DNA of 64,000 nt from Stramonita haemastoma (lineage: Eukaryota; Mollusca; Gastropoda; Neogastropoda; Muricidae). How positions within the stretch are numbered: position 1 is the first letter of the stretch; each line of letters starts with the position of its first letter. The DNA is taken from assembly GCA_030674155.1 (NCBI GenBank), contig CM060320.1, positions 11,857,416 through 11,921,415 of the forward strand, written 5' to 3'. Under the pieces are notes generated by a model that saw only the letters and a list, made by a program, of their open reading frames with translations, searched no databases and had not been told where the DNA came from. The position numbers were made by a program, and so were the translations under genes. Positions 50,201 through 60,772 of the stretch are shown piece by piece.

Positions 50201-53200
50201 GTACTGTCTACATGCCTGCACAAACCATCACACATGTACTGTGCTACATGCCTGCACAACCATCACCACATACATGTACTGTCTACATGTCTGCACAAAC
50301 CATCACCACAACATGTACTGTCGTACATGCCTGCACAACCATCACCAATTACATGTACTGTCTACATGTCTGCACAAACCATCACCACATGTACTGTCTA
50401 CATGCCTGCACAAACCATCACCACATTTACTGTCTACATGTCTGCACAAACCATCACCACATGTACTGTCTACATGTCTGCACAAACCATCACCACATGT
50501 ACTGTCTACATGTCTGCACAAACCATCACCACATGTACTGTCTACATGTCTGCACAAACCATCACCACATGTACTGTCTACATGCCTGCACAAACCATCA
50601 CCACATTTACTGTCTACATGTCTGCACAAACCATCACCACATTTACTGTCTACATGTCTGCACAAACCATCACCACATGTACTGTCTACATGCTGCACAA
50701 ACCATCACCACATGTACTGTCTACTATGCCTGCACAAACCATCACCACATGTACTGTCTACATGCCTGCACAGAATTCACACAAACAATGGCAGGTGGCT
50801 TGAATCTCTGCTCAGTTCAACCCTTGAATTTTCTCCTTTTCACTGCATCTTGCTTGTCTGAGAGGGTCAGTAAAAAATAAAAAAAAATTGAGGGGGGGGA
50901 GGTAAAAAACAAAACAAAACCTAAAACTGCAAGTTAGTTAATAAAACTTTTGCAAACAGGTCTGTTTTGGTTTTTTTTGTTCCTCAGCTAGAGCTCTGAG
51001 GTTCACCAAAGATGAGGTTTTGAGTATGCAACCGTTTTTGCCCACCATGACGTAGCTGCATTTTGACTTTGGGGATGTATGCAGGGTATGTTCGTGTTTC
51101 CATAACCCACCAAACAGAGACATGAATTATGGGATCCTTAACCTGCATACTTGATCTTCTTCATGTGTATACACACAAGGGAATTAAGGCACTTGAAGGT
51201 CTGCGCTTGAAGTTGACCTGGAGATCGCAAAAATCTCCACCTTAATTTACCAGACGCCACTGAGATTCAAGTCCGCAACTTAATGGACTCATGGATTGTA
51301 ATCAAGTGATCTTTACCACTCAGCAATGCATCTGTCCAGGGATTGTTTTGACAATGCATTAGTTGTATTGGCTTATGTTTTTTTTAGCAGAAAACAGTTT
51401 CCTTCTTCCTATTTCCCTTGTGAAGATATAAACAGAATACTGATCGTTTCCTTTTCATTACTGAGATCTATACAATGAGGTTCAGGTCAGGGTGTGTTCA
51501 GATTCTGCCAAACCATAGGGATCTACAAAATTGATGGCAGAGGTGTCAGGTAATAACTGCCAGTGTGATTCCTTTTTGTAAAAAATTTTTTTACAAGATA
51601 TTTCTACACCACAGACATCAAATATAGTGCAATGAACCTTATCAGTCCCCCCCCCCCCCCCCCAACACACACACAAAAGCTGTCTCTATATAATATATAC
51701 ACACACACACACACACACAACAATATATGTACATATATATATATACATTATATCTGAGTCCGTATATTCATATTAAATAGCATTCCACACAATCCCACAA
51801 TCAGCAGGTGCAAGAGAGGACAATTCCAGTCCTCTTCATTTAACCATGTCTGTACATTGAGCTTTTTTTTTATTTTTTAAGAGAGTTGGAGATCTTTACC
51901 AATGCAGCAAATTTAGATCTGTGAAATAAAGCTGCCTGATGCAGGCAGCTTTTTTTTTTTATATGTTGCACTCCACTAGGAACCTCTGTAACTTGCATCA
52001 TTACAATATCCTGTCTTGATGTCTCTCATTCTTTACTGACAATCTTATTCATCTAACCTTCCCTTCATCCCCAATATGTAAGCAAGTACGCACAGGTAGA
52101 TGCGTTACTTACATTTTAAAGTAAACCAAAGGTTTATTCATCTTTTGTCACAAAACAAGCATGCACATATCGTATAAACACAACAGATAGTTCTAAGAGA
52201 AGACACGCCTAGTGGTCAGAACATTGCGCTGGCAATTTGACGACCCGGGTTCGAGTCCGGTCGAGGAGATTTTTCTCCTGGAGTTAACATCAGTGCTGAC
52301 TCCACTCTCCCCAAAAGTCCTTCGGATGAGACTTTAAACCCAGGCCCTATGTGCGAACGCACGCAGAACATCTTGCGCACACGTTAAATCCTGTTCCGCT
52401 TTTCATAAGAGTAGGCCATCGTGTGCCGGTGGGAACAGATGACATTCACAAAACTGCATACACACGGGGACTGGATGTAAAAAAGCACAAGAGTGCTTAT
52501 TCCATTATCCTCGATATAAAAGAATAAATCAAATCAAAATCAATCAAAATCAATCATACACGGATGTGCATTATTCAAATCTTACTTCATTCAGAGGATG
52601 AGCTGAGCCAGGCTTTGATACCTCTTGCGTGTCAAAAATTTGTAGCATGATCTGTAAACAACAACCAAATATGTCACATGTCAATCTCTGTTTTGTTGCA
52701 GGGTGTTACCTACTTTCAAAATGCATAACAAGTGGGTTTTTTGTTCTTTTTTTATAGTTATTGTTTGATTGCATAGGGGTATGGCCCTTTATGTTGCAAA
52801 CATGTGGATAAACTGTACGGATGCAGCAGTAAGTACATATGTGAATGATGTTATTCACGTGTAAACATCAAACAGCATTTTGAGCAAATATTTAAACACA
52901 ACAAAACAATACCAATAGTGTGTCTTTGTAAGGAAAAAATGCTTTTATTTATTCCAAGGCAAGAAGGTCAAGGTTCTCCAACAATGAGACTTTGTGTATG
53001 CAACTGTTTATCTATCATTAAGATAGCCACATTCTGACTGCAGATATAAAAAATATTTCAAGTTACTGTTTATTTGGTGGTAAAAGGTTAAGTACTCCTA
53101 TAACCTATGCAGCCACAGGGGAGCAAATGTCAGATAGTTCAACTTTTGGACGGGGGGCAGCATCTTCAGGGCGGTGCCCATCTCCTCTCCCTGGCTGCTT

Positions 53201-53621
53201 TACCTTCCCTGACCCTAAAGAGGGCAGGTACCCATTTACAGTTGTATGAACTGGGGGCCTGAACTGAGGTCAAGACACAGAAAGTCACCTGCCCACAAGG
53301 CAACCATGCTAAATGCTGCTCTACCTTGGCTTTGGAAGAGCGCACGCCGGTTTATTTGGACCTGAATTTTTAAAACAACAACAAACCACCCTAACAAACA
53401 CCCTCCCCAAAAATAAAACCGAAATGAAACTAACTGAAGATGGGGAGGAGAGAGGGAGGAAAGGATGACAGTCAATCATGTATATGAAAACCAGCAACCA
53501 AATCTAATAAAGTTATGTCAACACACATGTATACAAAAATAACACACATTCATGTAACAATGTTCTCTCCCTATTCACACAAACTGTAATATACCAATTA
53601 TGCACATACATGTACACATGC

Positions 53622-53694
<73 letters not shown>

Positions 53695-54129
53695 AACCCT
53701 AACCTACTCCCTTTCAAAATATTTCTTTCCTCTTTGATGAGAAAACCGTAACAAACAACAAAAAAATTCAGAAGCAAACACCCTCACATTTTGAACTTTG
53801 AAAAATCACTTCTTTTCTTCCCCCAACACAAAAGCTCCTGACTTTCCCATGCTAAATCACCCAAACTAATTCTATAAAACAAACATCAAAAGTGAACTCC
53901 AATTTTCAGGCAGGTACTTACTTCCTGGGTAGAGGTTTTTTAACGACGGCCGCTGCACGACGAACTGTCTGTTGCCGACGACAAAGATCTTGTAGAGTAA
54001 TGCGTTGTGATTGAGGAAAGACTGAGCTACACAGGGCGCCTCCACATCACGCAGACTTTCTTCATTAAAGATGATCGCCATCTGGTACAGCAGTATGATA
54101 ATAATAGCGTCAGAAAGAGATAAAGATAG

Positions 54130-54176
<47 letters not shown>

Positions 54177-54222
54177 ACACACGCATATCCCACACATGCA
54201 TACATGTACACTGAGAGAGAGA

Positions 54223-54283
<61 letters not shown>

Positions 54284-54335
54284 GAAGAGACAGACAGACA
54301 GACAGACAGACAGAGAATCAGAGACAGAGAGTGAC

Positions 54336-54423
<88 letters not shown>

Positions 54424-56958
54424 AGGAGGAAGACTCTGTGTGTGTGCGTGCGGGTGGGTGGTGGTGGTGCGTGTGTGTGTGTGGTGGTGGTGTGTGTGTT
54501 AATGTCAAAGGTGCGTGCGTGTGCGTGTGTTATTAGTGTGTGTGTGGTGTGTGTGTGTGTGTGTGTGTGTTGTGTGTTGTGTGTTGTGTGTTGTGTGTGT
54601 GTGTGTGTGTGTCTGTGTGTGTGTCTGTGTGTGTGTGCATGTGTTACAAATGCAAACGTGTATGTCATACATGTGCATATGTGCATGTCTGTTGTGGAAT
54701 GCATGCTATGTACATGAGTGTGCATGCATGGGTATTTGCATGTATACATCAGTAGAGTGTGTGTTTTGAATACGTTGCTACTTCTGCCTCAGTTCCTATA
54801 TTTCAACAGCTGACAAAGTTCACATTTTGATTTTTCACATACATAAATATGCATACATGCATTTTTATTTTACACAAATGCAAGATGAAAGGTGCCCACA
54901 GTGACAAAACAAGATGTGTGTGGAATAACAACACCACTGCTCAGGGGAGCCAAAAGCTTTGTCAGTTACTGATGTAAGACAAGTGCTAAGGCCTACATCA
55001 AAATGTTGGCATGCTGTAAAATCATAAAATTGTTCTGTTGAAACGGTCTACAACCTTGACAAGCTCTTAGCTCAACAACCTGCACTCTCCTCTAGAGAAA
55101 AAAAAATATCCTCTGAACTTTGAGTATGGCTGCCAAAGTGGTGAGGTTGTTGAAGAGTTTACATGCAACTTCTCCATCGGGTGTACTTTCAGTCTTACAC
55201 TGATTTCCCCGTGGGATGAGAGAGTGTTAAGTGCATGTTCTGGGTGACCCCATGGGTGTTAACCGGGAGAACATGCAACAACAACAACACAACAACCACC
55301 AATTAAATCTATGAGGTATTTTCTCTTCTAATGCTTAATGATAAAAACTTACTGTTCTCACCTCATGAGCTAATCTGGAGCCATGCGAAAGAATGGGCTT
55401 GACAACTGAAAATTCAAGAGATCCTTTTAGCTTAAGAAGTAAAAATTACTGTGTAAAAGGTATCAACAAGACAACAACAAAAACACATGAGGAAAAAACC
55501 CTACCCAATACCAAAGTCATGTCTACAAATCCTGTTTAAAATGTGAGTACACACAACAGATCTCAAACTATCATGGGAAACATCTGTTGATGTGTCGTTT
55601 GCATCCTGACACATCAATATTTTAATTTTAACAGAAATGCTTCCATTGCAACATATTTTTGAAAAGCATTTTGTGTGTTTTTTTCCTAACACTTTAGTCT
55701 TTTTCTTTACATCAGGGATCTTGCAACTTAAAACCAAGGTCAAGATCAATAATTCATTTTTTCTTCTTCTTTTTAAAAAAAAACCACACACACAAAAAAA
55801 GTGCAGATGTTTTCATACCTTTCAGTGCACTTAGCATCAAATTTGGTCCTTTGTGTTCTGTATTGTGAAAAGGTCACTCCATCTTTTGTTACAATTTATA
55901 AATTAAGTCACACAAACTCATCATTTTCAATCGAAATATAGCTACCTTGTATGTTGTGGGCAGTACTAAATTTTATACCCTTCTTGACAAACAGAAAGAA
56001 TTCAACATTTATGAATATGCACAGGTGTTAACATATTTGTGAATATCAACATTTATGAATATGCACAGGTGTTAACATATTTGTACAAAACAATCTTTCA
56101 AACACATCTTTACATGTTTGTGTATGTTCAATATATGCATGCAGCTGTGAATGAGCTTGTGCGCACACACACCACACAGCACACACACACACCACCACAA
56201 GCACGCACACACACACACACACACACTCACTTCCCTTATTGCAAAATGTTTCCAATCATTACAGACAACCAAAAACCCCCTAGGATATTGATTACAGATT
56301 TAATGAATGGCTGTCTGCATTCCAACAAAATCACAAAGCATTTTCTCAAAATGAGAGGATGTCTTTGGTTTTATACATTTAACACCAGCTCATAATGTAC
56401 TCAAACATTGCTGTTTCCTTTTTGGGGATGAGAAATATTATTTTCCTGGGAACATGTCACATGAAAGCAATTTCTACATGAGAATGCAATCAACACAAAC
56501 TGATGCTTATGCCTGTATCTGTCACCAAGTTTCACTTACACTGCTAATATCAAATTACGACTGGGAGGGTGGGAGGTTGTGGATAGCCTAGTGGTTAGAG
56601 CATTGACCTCATAATCTGACAGCATGATTTCAAGCCTCCAGCAAGATGCCTGTTCCAGGCAATTTTCCCCAAAAGTCCTTCAGCACAGTTGAAAGCAACG
56701 ATCACACTATCTGATAGACTGCATAAGAAAAAAAGGAGATATATATCTCACAGGAAGGGGAAGAGGTAGCTTACTAAGAGGGAAAAAAGAAGATCTCAGA
56801 TTTCAATTTAAAAACTACAGAGATGAAAAAAACCCCCCAAAAATAATACCCCCATAAGACCATCCCCCACCCCCACCACCACCACATTATCACACCACCC
56901 AACCACAGCAACACCACCACCATACACACATCATCATCACCATCAGTCATCATCATAC

Positions 56959-57009
<51 letters not shown>

Positions 57010-58300
57010 TCATCACACACACCCACCACCAACACCATCACCACAAACAGTGATCATACTGACCAATGGGAAAAGTCACTCCTGCCTCTGCCAGCTTCTG
57101 CTTATTGGCAACCACATCACTTGTCGTCAGCTCCACAAGGTTGGAATGATTACACGGCATCTGCCAACAACCACAGAGCACACCCCATTCATTTCAAAAC
57201 ATTCTTTATTTCAGCTTTAACTAATTTGACATCACTTTTCCCTTATCTCCTCAGTTCTTTCCCTTGACCTTAATTGCTGGTGATTGAAGGATTTTTTTTT
57301 CTTCAGAAAATGTGTTCCAAAAACATTCCTAAAACAGTACTATAGTTTAAAAATGTGGTGTTCTCACCCTCCCCTTTTGAACAAAGTGACATCATTACAA
57401 ATGATTTTTCAACTTGGCCATGACACACTGCCTGAAAAAAAAATCAGTGCAGTGCCCCAGCAATGCCTCAGGGAGTTAAGACAGAAGTCATAAGTCAGCC
57501 ACCCTTTCTACACACCCATCCCTCAAGCAAACACCTTTCAAAACCAACAGGTAATGATGACCTTACAGCCATATCTGCCTAAAGTTATTCTGCACAGCTC
57601 ATCCAAGCAAGCATGCTGTATGACTGAAAATGAAGCAGATAGAACTAAAAGTGAAATGGATACAGTTTATACAGTGTGTATCTCTCTCTTCTGCCTTCAC
57701 TTCCTGGGGTCATTGGATCACTGCACTGAACCTGTCAAGCTGTGTTTCTTGGGAAAACTGAATCTGGTGGAGCCTATCATCTCCACATACACAGTGCATG
57801 TGTGTATAGTTTGTGTTTTGTTTCTGTAACCCACTGAACATTGACATGATATACCAGAATCTTAAATGAGAAGATGTGATCTTCTGCTTATGAACATGAA
57901 GGGAATTGGCAGGTCTGCACCTTAGGTTGGACCCAGAGGTTGTTAAAGTCTCTACCTTTAATTTACCTAATGCTGCTGCCATGATCTGAACCAAGAACTA
58001 CATGGACCCACTTGGACGGAAGTCAAATGTTCTTATCCATGACCCTGAGTGTCTGTCATTGATACACAAACTGGATGATTTCTGAGAATAAGATAGACTC
58101 TGTAACTGCTTTCTTTTTAAGCCAAAGGTATACAATGCCATGCTACATATCTTAAAATCAAACACAACTTATTTTAATGTGTTTTTTTTAACCAGCACAG
58201 ACACACAGACACTCACACACAGACACCACACACAGACCCACACACTCACACACACACAGCACGCACGACCACGCACGCACGCAGCACGCACGAGCACACA

Positions 58301-58346
<46 letters not shown>

Positions 58347-59637
58347 GCCTTGATAAGCCATGGACACCCAGACAGGGAAAGAGGTCCTTAAACTTCAAAC
58401 AACAGAGAGATTACCAGAAAATCCTTTTTCATTTTGAACTCTAAATTGTACAAAATATTGAATATTGAATCCTAAATATTCTGTCACTGCCTCATTCACA
58501 CACTGAAAGTATGCAACACTCTGCTACATATGTTTATATAACACATCTTAAGAACTCTTTCAGGGCAGGGAAAATGTAAATAAGTGTTCCACAGAGTCAA
58601 GTAGTTTTGAGGAATTATGGACTGTAATATCATAATTAACACAAAAAAAAAACTTAAAAAATAGCACAAAAACTATAAGAAACAACAAAGAAACATGCAT
58701 GTCCTTTTTGAAGGAAAATAAATGAGGTTTCTGAATCTAGGTTTCTTTTTATTTTTAAATAATTTTATCATAGAGGCCTTTTCTGGCATTCAAGTGGGAT
58801 AATGGCAGGGCATCAGTGGAGGGCCTTATGGCATTGGGGAAGCCCTTAATGTAAGATGCTGGCTGCGAGCCTACAGGCACTGAAAGGGTTAAAACAAATA
58901 AAACAGGACACCCATCCATCGACCCCCCCCCCCCCCCCCCCAAAAAAAACCACCAACAAACCCAAACAAACAAAAAAAGTAAAAAAACAACCAAGAAGAA
59001 AAGGTAGAAAATGAGTGACTGTGTGAACAGGAAGAAGCCTTCCTACAATTATGTCCTAATAACAGGGCAATCACTGCGAACTCCCTACAGACCCGGGGCA
59101 CTGTACAATGACTGTGTTTATTCAGCCACCTACTGCCTTGACAGGGCAGCCACAGGTCCTTACACTCCCAGCGACACAGGGATTAACACTGATCACCCAA
59201 CAAGAAAATCCTTTCTCATACATGTACAGATCCCAAGATCCCAGTGGAAAAACCTGCCAGACTGGGTGGCAAAGTATTGCGCCATGCTACGGTACAGCTA
59301 CCTGTTTACCTCTGCTATCCTTGACCCACAGTTAGGTTCATAAACCTGTCAACTGTGGACCGCTTTTCAAATCTGGAGATAAGTAATGTATATATATTCA
59401 ACTGCCTGGGTGACAAGAAATATATTTCAAAGTGTGAAAAATAAAATGAAAAAGAAAGGGGAGGGAGGTATTATAGTTGGAAGATATTTCCAACTATGAT
59501 ACAGTTACAGTTATGATACAGTTACAGTTTGAGTTCTTAAACCCCCCCTGAAAGCGCTTTTCTAAGCGCTCATGTTACTTCAAATTCTGCATAAATCAAT
59601 TTCTCAATAAATAAGAAATCTACTTTGTATTTTATTA

Positions 59638-59716
<79 letters not shown>

Positions 59717-60109
59717 ATAATGTACTTGTGCATGAAAACAACATCTAGGCAATTTGTTTTAAAACAAACATTTTTTCTGAAATAAAAGGTTGTTCTGCAG
59801 ATGCTCTTGGATGACAGTTTAATTGCAAAATTTGTTTGCATTCTGTACGTAATCACCATTACTTTATCGTTACAAGAAATCCCACGCATACAAACTAGAT
59901 GAACCCTCAGCATATAATTAGTCAATGCTTCACTGAACATCCCCAAAATATGTAAATCCTTGCCACATGTTTTGAGCAACACCATGAAACAAAAAACAAA
60001 AAGACGGTGTAATACTGTGTGGGTGGGTTTAAAGCAAATCTTCTTACAATTGCACACCTGCACTCTCACACACAGTACACACACAGTACACACACAGTAC
60101 AAACACAGT

Positions 60110-60192
<83 letters not shown>

Positions 60193-60318
60193 AGTACTTA
60201 CCTTTACAGACAAGATCGCAGGTACGGACTTGCTGGTACTGTTTGTATCTGTCCAACAGACGGCGGTGCTCTCCAGAGGATCCAGCAAAATACACTCTGG
60301 ATGCTGGTCTGCATAGTC
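46784..60318 (-). CDS. ITPK1: Inositol-tetrakisphosphate 1-kinase, seven exons, N-terminus missing
   Basis: ITPK1 is a cytosolic ATP-grasp kinase that phosphorylates inositol trisphosphate and tetrakisphosphate species on the route to higher inositol phosphates. In transcript order the exons are 60318-60202, 57160-57064, 55405-55362, 54081-53922, 52651-52586, 49224-49056 and 47280-46784. Family landmarks seen in order are DQHPECILLDPLE, LLDRYKQY, NLVELTTSDV, VVKPILSHGSRLAHE, PCVAQSFLNHNALLYKIFVV, VVQRPSLKN, IGIDVIIDCQTQQYAIIDIN and SFPG-FEGVDDFF. The Asp of GID and the Asp/Asn of DIN, metal ligands in this family, are kept. Roughly the first 80-90 residues are absent from the window. Frame inconsistencies occur in exons 60202-60318 and 52586-52651. 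Confidence 0.9.
47781..48178 (-). mobile_element. SINE, tail type 2, inverted, in ITPK1 last intron
   Basis: It reads on the - strand from a tRNA-like head near 48178 to the tail at 47781 (GTTCCTTGGCTAGAGCTCCA on +). Body motif AGACTATAAACTGAGGCC is present on the - strand. Confidence 0.75.
49056..49224 (-). CDS. ITPK1: ITPK1 exon with metal-binding GID and DIN motifs
   Basis: A 169-nt exon, phase 0 in and 1 out, donor GTCAGA. It encodes IDADSIEEPLIKPDWQLLEQ, then MCLIGIDVIIDCQTQQYAII and DINSFPG. The acceptor (GTGGTGATGGTGTGTGCAG) is itself the first copy of the minisatellite at 49225-50775, so the repeat touches the exon. Confidence 0.92.
49225..50775 (-). repeat. Minisatellite of about 41 units, about 36 bp, in an ITPK1 intron
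   Basis: On the + strand the unit is close to CTGTCTACATGCCTGCACAA followed by ACCATCACCACATGTA. I counted about 41 units. The distal part (50341-50700) is very regular at 36 bp; the exon-proximal and middle parts vary by indels. On the transcript strand each unit contains a near copy of the adjacent exon's 3' splice site. Long open frames across it arise because 36 is a multiple of three. Confidence 0.95.
50960..51325 (-). mobile_element. SINE with tail type 2 but a different head/body
   Basis: The left part (TCCTCAGCTAGAGCTCTGAG, GTAGCTGCATTTTGACTTTG) matches tail type 2. The remainder, with GATCTTCTTCATGTG and AAGGGAATTAAGGCACTTGA, is unlike the 52.2 kb body but matches 57838-58045. It is a chimeric SINE immediately beyond the minisatellite. 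Confidence 0.6.
52203..52556 (+). mobile_element. Full-length tRNA-headed SINE, tail type 1
   Basis: The head CCTAGTGGTCAGAAC (A-box-like) and GGGTTCGAGTCC (perfect B box) indicate a polymerase III promoter. The body has CCAAAAGTCCTTCGGATGAG and GTAGGCCATCGTGTGCCGG. The tail ends CCTCGATATAAAAGAATAAA and an ATCAA-rich repeat. The most intact copy of this family in the window, within an ITPK1 intron. Confidence 0.85.
52586..52651 (-). CDS. ITPK1: ITPK1 exon with SKP motif; one-base homopolymer discrepancy
   Basis: Acceptor TTGTTGTTTACAG and donor GTAAGA bound 66 nt. The previous exon ends in phase 1, which would read into a TGA after a run of five T on the transcript (52634-52638). Removing one T gives 65 nt, the right phase on both sides, and the peptide NFDTQEVSKPGSAHPLNE, which aligns to FFNSHNVSKPESSSVLTELD. 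The extra T is therefore probably a base-calling error. Confidence 0.72.
53130..53335 (-). mobile_element. Related SINE body with a different, tRNA-like head
   Basis: On the - strand the body AATGGGTACCTGCCCTCTTT and GGAGAGGAGATGGGCACCGC matches the 35.1 kb element, but the head (GGTAGAGCAGCATTTAGCAT) lacks the 5S-like GTTAAGCA...GGGTGACC motif. It sits in an ITPK1 intron. Confidence 0.5.
53623..53695 (+). repeat. CA microsatellite in ITPK1 intron
   Basis: Lies about 230 nt past the donor of exon 53922-54081 on the transcript. Confidence 0.9.
53922..54081 (-). CDS. ITPK1: ITPK1 exon of the ATP-grasp core
   Basis: A 160-nt exon, phase 0 in and 1 out, donor GTAAGT. It encodes MAIIFNEESLRDVE, PCVAQSFLNHNALLYKIFVV and VVQRPSLKNLYPG, near-identical in pattern to vertebrate ITPK1 (PCVVQNFINHNAVLYKVFVV). 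The acceptor has a weak pyrimidine tract (GTACCAG), and a TG array lies about 50 nt upstream on the transcript. Confidence 0.92.
54131..54650 (+). repeat. Compound CA, GA, GACA and GT array in ITPK1 intron
   Basis: CA at 54131-54181, GA at 54211-54290, GACA and GA at 54290-54420, then GT-rich to 54650. It starts about 50 nt upstream (transcript sense) of the acceptor of exon 53922-54081. Confidence 0.9.
54955..55270. repeat. Dispersed repeat of unknown type, copy 2
   Basis: Matches 38700-39160 through GCCAAAAGCTTTGTCAGTTAC, CCTTGACAAGCTCTTAGCTC and GTTCTGGGTGACCCC. Located just upstream, on +, of the 44-nt ITPK1 exon. Confidence 0.6.
55362..55405 (-). CDS. ITPK1: ITPK1 44-nt exon with the conserved HG motif
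   Basis: Acceptor TTGAATTTTCAG, 44 nt, donor GTGAGA. With the G carried from the previous exon it reads VVKPILSHGSRLAHE, aligning to CKTRVAHGTNSHE of vertebrate ITPK1, including the conserved Lys and His-Gly. Phase 1 in and 0 out fits both neighbours exactly. Its small size makes it easy for gene predictors to miss. Confidence 0.88.
56003..56084 (+). repeat. Two 44-bp direct repeats
   Basis: CAACATTTATGAATATGCAC followed by AGGTGTTAACATATTTGT occurs twice, 44 bp apart. Confidence 0.85.
56167..56228 (+). repeat. CA microsatellite in ITPK1 intron
   Basis: CA with CCA interruptions. Confidence 0.85.
56573..56690 (+). mobile_element. Partial tRNA-headed SINE in an ITPK1 intron
   Basis: GATAGCCTAGTGGTTAGAGC and CCCCAAAAGTCCTTCAGCAC match the head and first body motif of the 52.2 kb family; the B box has decayed. 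Confidence 0.55.
56935..57010 (+). repeat. ATC trinucleotide array in ITPK1 intron
   Basis: ATC units within about 55-130 nt downstream (transcript sense) of the donor of exon 57064-57160. Confidence 0.9.
57064..57160 (-). CDS. ITPK1: ITPK1 exon with VELTTSDV
   Basis: A 97-nt exon between acceptor GTTGTTGGCAG and donor GTCAGT; phase 0 in, 1 out. It encodes MPCNHSNLVELTTSDVVANK and onward to GVTFPI, matching the vertebrate stretch FMELTS...GLTFPF. The initial Met is internal and not the protein start. An ATC-repeat tract lies within 130 nt downstream on the transcript. Confidence 0.85.
57838..58045 (-). mobile_element. Diverged SINE of the 51.1 kb type
   Basis: GTGATCTTCTGCTTATGAAC, AAGGGAATTGGCAGGTCTGC and TTTAATTTACCTAATGCTGC parallel the right part of 50960-51325. 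Confidence 0.55.
58198..58344 (+). repeat. CA microsatellite with CGCACGCA interruptions
   Basis: About 147 nt in an ITPK1 intron. Confidence 0.9.
59640..59714 (+). repeat. GT microsatellite in ITPK1 intron
   Basis: About 37 uninterrupted GT units. Confidence 0.95.
60060..60188 (+). repeat. CA microsatellite 14 nt from an ITPK1 donor site
   Basis: Pure CA from about 60110 to 60187; the transcript would carry about 39 UG units starting about 14 nt after the 5' splice site of exon 60202-60318. Confidence 0.95.
60202..60318 (-). CDS. ITPK1: ITPK1 exon with DPLE and LLDRYKQY motifs, internally frame-shifted
   Basis: Acceptor TGCTGTTGTACAG and donor GTAAGTAC bound a 117-nt exon. It opens as DYADQHPECILLDPLES in one frame, but the expected continuation RRLLDRYKQYQQVRT is in the next frame. 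The slip is near 60266-60270 and looks like one missing base. The exon length is already a multiple of three and the next exon needs phase 0, so a compensating extra base near the 3' end would also be required. A TG array starts about 14 nt past the donor on the transcript. Confidence 0.8.
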
Positions 60319-60360
60319 CTGTACAACAGCAGCACACAATTCATACTAGTTAACACATAA

Positions 60361-60772
60361 GAAGGAGGGTTGCAGAATGGTTAAGACATTCACCTGCCAA
60401 CAAGTAAACCATGAGGTTCTGAGTTTGATTTCCAGCCTCACCCTTTCTTCCCAGTTTGATGAAAAAAAAACAACTGAATGTCAAATTCCTTGGATAAGAC
60501 TATAAACCGAGGCCCCATAACGAACACATGCAGAACATCATGCGCATACATTAAAAACATGTTCCGTTTTTTTTTTTTAAAAGTAGGCCATTGTGTGCCA
60601 GTAGGAATGGATGACAAAACAAAAATCAACCAACATGCACACAGGTGTTCGTGTTTAGACACCACCTCCAAGTTGGAATGCAGCTACCTAATATGGTGGA
60701 GAAAAAATACGGTCACATACGCAAAAATTTCATCACGGTGAACCTTGCGGCTCTAGCTGAGAAACAAACAAA
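60361..60772 (+). mobile_element. Full-length tRNA-headed SINE, tail type 2
   Basis: It shares the body of the 52.2 kb element (CCTTGGATAAGACTATAAACC, AAGTAGGCCATTGTGTGCC) but has a different 3' part: GTGTTTAGACACCACCTCCA, a GCAGCTACC segment, then GTGAACCTTGCGGCTCTAGC. It lies in an ITPK1 intron just upstream of exon 60202-60318. Confidence 0.8.

Noticed and set aside
50342..50698. Cysteine-containing 12-residue repeat (HVDSTCGDGLCR) on the ITPK1 strand
   Set aside because: Encoded by the same minisatellite; there is no start context or splice evidence. It would only matter if intron retention were shown.
49225..50775. CRISPR-like array
   Set aside because: There are no unique spacers between constant repeats; the whole unit repeats in tandem, and this is an animal intron.
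49067..50880. Open frames of 160-320 codons across the ITPK1 intron minisatellite
   Set aside because: They exist because the 36-bp unit is a multiple of three, they overlap in several frames and on both strands, and the repeat lies in an intron next to a well-supported splice site.
54196..54749. Arg-Glu or His-Thr rich open frames over GA, GACA and CA/GT arrays
   Set aside because: Pure products of microsatellite translation, open in several frames at once. The same applies to all CA/GT-derived frames across the window.
59011..59343. A 110-codon + strand open frame within an ITPK1 intron
   Set aside because: Unlike other spurious frames it is not simple sequence, but I recognise no domain, the promoter and splice context is absent, and it lies antisense in an intron.
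59635..60339. A 234-codon open frame on the - strand
   Set aside because: Only its first part is the ITPK1 exon; the remainder reads through the donor site into a TG repeat and intron.
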